Source: Collybia mongolica
Lineage: Eukaryota; Basidiomycota; Agaricomycetes; Agaricales; Clitocybaceae
Assembly (NCBI GenBank): GCA_013420905.1
Contig: JAAXNY010000001.1
Span: 1,860,001 to 1,924,000, forward strand
DNA length: 64,000 nucleotides
Direction of reading: 5' to 3'
Below are positions 60,349 through 64,000 of the stretch, piece by piece (position 1 is the stretch's first letter; the number at the start of each line of letters is the position of its first letter). A program made the translations under genes and the position numbers. Below the pieces are notes generated by a model. It was not told where the DNA came from and made no database searches. It was given only the letters and a program-made list of their open reading frames with translations.

Positions 60349-62510
60349 CACATATGTAAGCTACAATGTAACGTACCATACGGTCCAGCGGGCGTATACA
60401 ATGTAGTGTATGGTATGGTCCGCGGATGCTACATTGTCCGCTACAATAGAAATATGTAACTACATGTAGTCGTACCATACGGTTCTAGCGGACTACGCAC
60501 GGCCCCAATGGATAGACATGTATTTCCGTGTGGCCATACAACCATCATGTTTGGCACGGACTACAGGTAGTCCTCAGCTGTATGGCAATTCAGGCAGACC
60601 ACACAGGGCCCCATCCGTGTGGCCATACACCAAGTTGTACCATACGGTTCCAGCGGACTACGCACGGCCCCAACGGATAGATATGTTTTCCCGTGCGGCA
60701 TCCAGCAATCATGTTCGGCACAGACTACATATAGTCCTGAGCCATATGGCAATAGTGTAGCATCGATGGCCAATGGCTAGATATGTATTCCAATACTGAG
60801 AGAGCAGCAACAGTTACATACATATATACTACAAATATTCCCCATCAGATCCAGAACCTGTATAGTCCAGCCAGGTGTTGGGAACATCTCTAAAAGAATC
60901 CGCATTGTATGGACCTGGATGTACAAGTGGTTCATCATCTGAAGATATCATGGCCACTGCATCAATGGCCGACATTGCAGTGGCTGAAGCAGAACCACCT
61001 TCCCCGTCCAAAGCTGAGCCACTATGACTTCCCTCATCTGATGATATCATGGCCACTGCATCCGGGACTGAAATTGCAGTGGCCAAAGTAGAGCTATGAT
61101 GATCTCCCTCATCTGACAATATCATGGCCACCACATCCATAGCCGAAATTGGAGTGGCCGAAGCAGCACCACTTTCCCCATCCAAGATCATAGCCAATGC
61201 AGCAAGAGCTGACAATGGATTGGCTGCACCCCCATGACTTCCCTCATCAGATGATATCATAGCCACAGCATCCCAGGCTGAAGCGGAGACATCATGACTT
61301 CCCTCATCCAATGATATCATGGCCACTGCATCCACGGCCAAAGTTGGAGTGGCCAATGCAGCATCACCAACCCAATCCAACATTGTGGCTGCTGCAGCTA
61401 TGGTGGGTACACGGGCTGGGGCTTGCATGATACATTGAGGGGGGGCTGATTCATCATCTGAAGATGCCTGATCTACTGGCCAGGCTTTAATAAACACATG
61501 GTGGTGCAGGGCCGAAGGAGTAGGCAAAATTGTAGGCATGGGAGATGCCAGCACTGGTGCCAGTGAGGAAGCAATCCAATTGGCCACCAGAATGTCAGTG
61601 GAAGAAATGAAAGATATATTTGCTTGGGGGGATAAGGGACCTGCCTGACTATCTGTGGACATATGGGTATCTTTGTTTAGTGCTAATGGGGTAGGATGGG
61701 GTGCGGGGGACGGTGCAGTTGAACCAATGGCCAGAATGGCCGAGCTCAGCATGCCAGGGAGATCCAGACCAGGAGTGTGAGTAGGGAGTTTTCCCGATGG
61801 ATACCTGCCACTGTGTCCTGATTTTCCAAACCTTAAAGGCCAAAAAGAAAAGTGAGATGGTATTTGAAGGGGGGACAGCTCTGGAGGATCTTGGATATCC
61901 TTGCTGAGTGGGCTGAAGTGTACATCACTAGGGATGGTTTCATTGGCATCAGAATAACTGCCACTTTCCGCGCTATCGGACAGGCTTGCATCATACCCAG
62001 AATGTGGCTGTGCAAAATCATGGCTATCTGAGTGCACAAGCTGGTGGACATCATCCATAGATAGAGTGATACCAGCGGACCATTTGAGGAGTGGTGCTGA
62101 CTCTAGCCGCTGTTGCTCTGCATGGGCTTCATCCTCTACAGCGTGGCCGAGGGTGGCTCGCTGCTGCATTGGCAGCGGATTGACCCTGAACATGGATTCA
62201 GTCTCTTTCAACACGGCAGCTTCAAATAATATGTTAAAGCCGGAAGCGCGCCAGATGGTTTGTCTCATTTGGCTGTACTGAGAGATTATGTGAGCATCAA
62301 CCTGACGTTGCAAACCTTGGAGGGCCATCGGGAAATCAAGCCGAGCCAATTGGCCAATTGGCCATGTGTTTGCTGATACTGGCATATCAATGGCAGATGG
62401 TATTGCTGCTTGGGCCACTTCAGAACAATACTTCAAATCAAACCTCAGCGCTTTTCCAATAGTCTTGCTATTGATATAGTGGGAAGGGCATCGCTTCTTG
62501 ACTTGTTACC
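60349..62510 (-). mobile_element. Inverted-copy repeat element, copy 2 (longer)
   Basis: Inverse-orientation copy of 3616-5133. The left end CACATATGTAAGCTACAATG at 60349 is the shared element end. The tail holds two tandem units of about 164 bp (about 60470-60633 and 60634-60760), each with TACCATACGGTTCYAGCGG ACTACGCACGGCCCC; copy 1 has one. The ORF and another 470 bp to its right exist only here. The other element end was not located. Confidence 0.6.
60829..62436 (-). CDS. Repeat-element ORF with hydrophobic-acidic (SIM-like) motifs, copy 2
   Basis: Open from about 62436 to 60829, and the same frame stays open further upstream (KKRCPSHYINSKTIGKALRF), so an earlier exon is likely. The N-terminal 130 residues are helical and non-repetitive (MALQGLQRQVDAHIISQY, QTIWRASGFNILFEAAVL). 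The rest is Ser/Pro/Asp-rich, with about six DAVAMISSDEG-type repeats at the C-terminus. Compared with copy 1, several repeat serines are changed to Leu (ISLDEG, ILSDEG, ILDGES), so the motif is eroding. No known domain. Confidence 0.55.
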   Translation of the reverse strand: MKYCSEVAQAAIPSAIDMPVSANTWPIGQLARLDFPMALQGLQRQVDAHIISQYSQMRQTIWRASGFNILFEAAVLKETESMFRVNPLPMQQRATLGHAVEDEAHAEQQRLESAPLLKWSAGITLSMDDVHQLVHSDSHDFAQPHSGYDASLSDSAESGSYSDANETIPSDVHFSPLSKDIQDPPELSPLQIPSHFSFWPLRFGKSGHSGRYPSGKLPTHTPGLDLPGMLSSAILAIGSTAPSPAPHPTPLALNKDTHMSTDSQAGPLSPQANISFISSTDILVANWIASSLAPVLASPMPTILPTPSALHHHVFIKAWPVDQASSDDESAPPQCIMQAPARVPTIAAAATMLDWVGDAALATPTLAVDAVAMISLDEGSHDVSASAWDAVAMISSDEGSHGGAANPLSALAALAMILDGESGAASATPISAMDVVAMILSDEGDHHSSTLATAISVPDAVAMISSDEGSHSGSALDGEGGSASATAMSAIDAVAMISSDDEPLVHPGPYNADSFRDVPNTWLDYTGSGSDGEYL

Positions 62511-62615
62511 ATGACGTGCACAGCCACCGTCGTAGTCGTCATCGTTGTTCTACGCACCCTGCTGCCCTAGATCACCCCCAATAACACTCTACCAACCAAG
62601 CCCTGTGCCTCTGAC

Positions 62616-63158
62616 ATGGGCAAAGACAATCCACCTGGCCGATCCCAGTGATCGGCGGAACGCGCCTCAAAACCGCCGGACATTCACGACTATCTTCATG
62701 GGTCCTCCTCCCCTGCTCCATCCAGGAGCACAACTCCTCAGAGACCCCCGGGCCTCCCTACTATTGCACAATGGGTCTTCTTTCAACCACCCACACCTGC
62801 ACCTGCATCGGAGGCGGACTCCTCCACTCCAATGGACACTGCGGCAGACGACGACACCATTACACTGTCGTCCGCCAAAGGCAAAGCCCCAGCCCCACCC
62901 CCCCAGGACCAAGAGGAAACCTTGGAGGGGGTGGAGATGAACTCCTTCCAGGAGAGCTTTGATGACCCTGCTGATGCCTTCCTCCCAACCAGTTCGAAAG
63001 AATCGGCAGAGGTGGACATCCAGGCGGCTACCTCATTGCTCCACAACACAACAGAGCTTATGAACCTCTGGACTGAAAAGGGATATCGCGTCCCTGCACA
63101 CCTCACTGACACATTTGCCACTGAGCTCCTCCAGGTCATATACTCGGCCTCTGAAATC
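62616..63158 (+). pseudogene. Gag/ORF1-like repeat gene, interrupted by an LTR
   Basis: ATG 62616 opens a frame with TGA at codon 12 (62649-62651). It then runs through a Pro/Ser-rich part (PPGLPTIAQWVFFQPPTPAP) and an acidic/helical part (ATSLLHNTTELMNLWTEKGY, HLTDTFATELLQVIYSASEI). At 63159 the frame enters LTR sequence and stops at 63188. Style and composition match the N-terminus of fungal LINE ORF1 or gag proteins. The remainder would lie beyond the LTR element, right of the window. Confidence 0.45.
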
Positions 63159-63634
63159 TGTTACGGCTGTTTAGGCCTTATCCTCTAAGTCAATCCGATA
63201 TATTGTTCGTTCGTTCTTAGACCATTGACTTCTGTAAGTCTAACGTCTATTGACTCCCTCAGTAGGGCTAAAGTCAAGTTATCGAGTTATCTGATCAAGG
63301 ATACACTACCCCCTTTGTAAGGCAGATAGGATCGAGTTCGCGTTGAGAAGATAGATGAATAAGGTTGATTCAGCTAGGTCAAGCTAAAGAGCTAGCTAAG
63401 CTAAAGTATCCCTATATATACATAATAGTCTGATAAGCGTTGTTTACGCTATTCATTATAGATAAAGATGAGTAAGCTATCGAAGAGGATGAGTAAGAAA
63501 GCTTAGTAAGTATGAGAAAAGAAATGCATATGGAGATGTTTGAAAGATAAGGTTGATAAGCATCTGGTAATCAATAATAGGTAAGAGAAAGAAGAAAAGA
63601 AGTAATAGGTCGAACAGAAAGGGAATTTGTAACA
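63159..63634 (-). repeat. Long terminal repeat (476 bp)
   Basis: The segment starts TGTTACGGC and ends TTTGTAACA, so TGTTAC and GTAACA form inverted termini. Read on the minus strand it begins TGTTACAAATTCCC, directly after a purine-rich AGAAAGGGAGTAA tract, and lies downstream of a gag-like ORF on the same strand. It is therefore the 3' LTR of a minus-strand element whose body continues past the window edge. Confidence 0.7.
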
Positions 63635-63667
63635 TTACTCCCTTTCTATCTCTAAAGCATCCCAGCT

Positions 63668-64000
63668 TTAGTAATCGATAGGTTCTCCCGTCATGTTGGC
63701 GATGGCTTCTGGATAGTCAAAAGGATCATCAATCCCGTCATCTACTTCTTCATACTCTTCACCAAACCGTTGCCACATTTGATAATGTCCTACTGTTCTA
63801 GTTTGAGGTCTTTGAGGACATTGGTCACGACGATGTCCTGGTGCTGGTTGAAAACAAATTGGACAGTATTGTTTTTCGCAGTGTATCGACGAATGTCCAA
63901 AGTTGAGGCATCTAGAACATAATACGTTTTTGTTCATGAGCGTTCTTTCGACTTGAGTGAGGTTGATAGGGTTTTCTCGACTTCCGGCATAGTTGAGCGG
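63668..64000 (-). CDS. LTR retrotransposon gag/polyprotein C-terminal part (partial)
   Basis: The frame is open to the right edge and stops at 63668. It contains a canonical zinc knuckle CSRCLNFGHSSIHC (C-x2-C-x4-H-x4-C) followed by a second cysteine cluster CPICFQPAPGHRRDQC, then an acidic tail. This is typical of retrotransposon nucleocapsid proteins. With no protease or reverse transcriptase between it and the LTR, the element may be non-autonomous or have gag last. Confidence 0.6.
   Translation of the reverse strand, partial: PLNYAGSRENPINLTQVERTLMNKNVLCSRCLNFGHSSIHCEKQYCPICFQPAPGHRRDQCPQRPQTRTVGHYQMWQRFGEEYEEVDDGIDDPFDYPEAIANMTGEPIDY

Overview
The window looks like nuclear DNA from a mushroom-forming basidiomycete (Agaricomycetes). 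The genes have many short introns of about 45-70 nt. The families present are typical of that group: a KDZ transposase, a HET-domain relic, F-box/LRR-like proteins, a DUF6535-type membrane protein, orphan G-domain proteins, GMC oxidoreductase and small secreted cysteine-rich proteins. Two housekeeping genes are also present: Rab geranylgeranyltransferase beta and the spliceosomal Dim1 protein. No rRNA, tRNA or CRISPR array was recognised.

Layout. 1-5133: left repeat block, holding a KDZ-transposase-like gene fused to a Zn2Cys6-like N-terminus, a 1.5-kb repeat with inverted arms, and an ORF with a repeated hydrophobic-acidic motif. 5134-16468: fast-evolving genes, with two knottin-like secreted proteins, an F-box gene with one stop codon, a broken small secreted protein, a divergent pair of G-domain proteins and a HET pseudogene. 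16469-22770: a duplicated F-box/2-oxoglutarate-oxygenase block. 23197-28955: a GH3 glucosidase with a PA14-like insert, then Rab GGTase beta. 29219-37409: three mobile elements nested in each other (Tc1/mariner derivative inside a LINE inside a small hAT-like element), each with its own target-site duplication. 37492-39732: a DUF6535-type protein with one in-frame stop. 42203-48553: phospholipase D and a GMC oxidoreductase in tandem. 48554-54203: duplicated 7TM-like genes, one intact and one dead, separated by rearranged scraps of the GMC and PLD genes. 54656-59349: an unidentified gene, a proteinase-K-type subtilase, an unidentified relic and the Dim1 gene. 60349-64000: an inverted second copy of the motif-repeat element, a gag/ORF1-like gene, and an LTR retrotransposon that interrupts it and runs off the right edge.

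The conserved genes (GH3, GGTase, PLD, GMC, subtilase, Dim1, intact 7TM, one 2OG oxygenase pair) splice cleanly into full-length family products. The genes between them are mostly duplicated, broken or repeat-derived, so this is a birth-and-death accessory segment set among stable loci. No multi-gene pathway is evident. The most unusual items are the knottin gene built from two copies of the same exon structure, the 423-bp-arm palindromic transposon, the repeated SUMO-interaction-like motif in the inverted repeat pair, the G-domain pair in which one partner has lost its P-loop lysine, and the Zn2Cys6-KDZ fusion. Gene models were spliced by eye; all functions are inferred from motifs.
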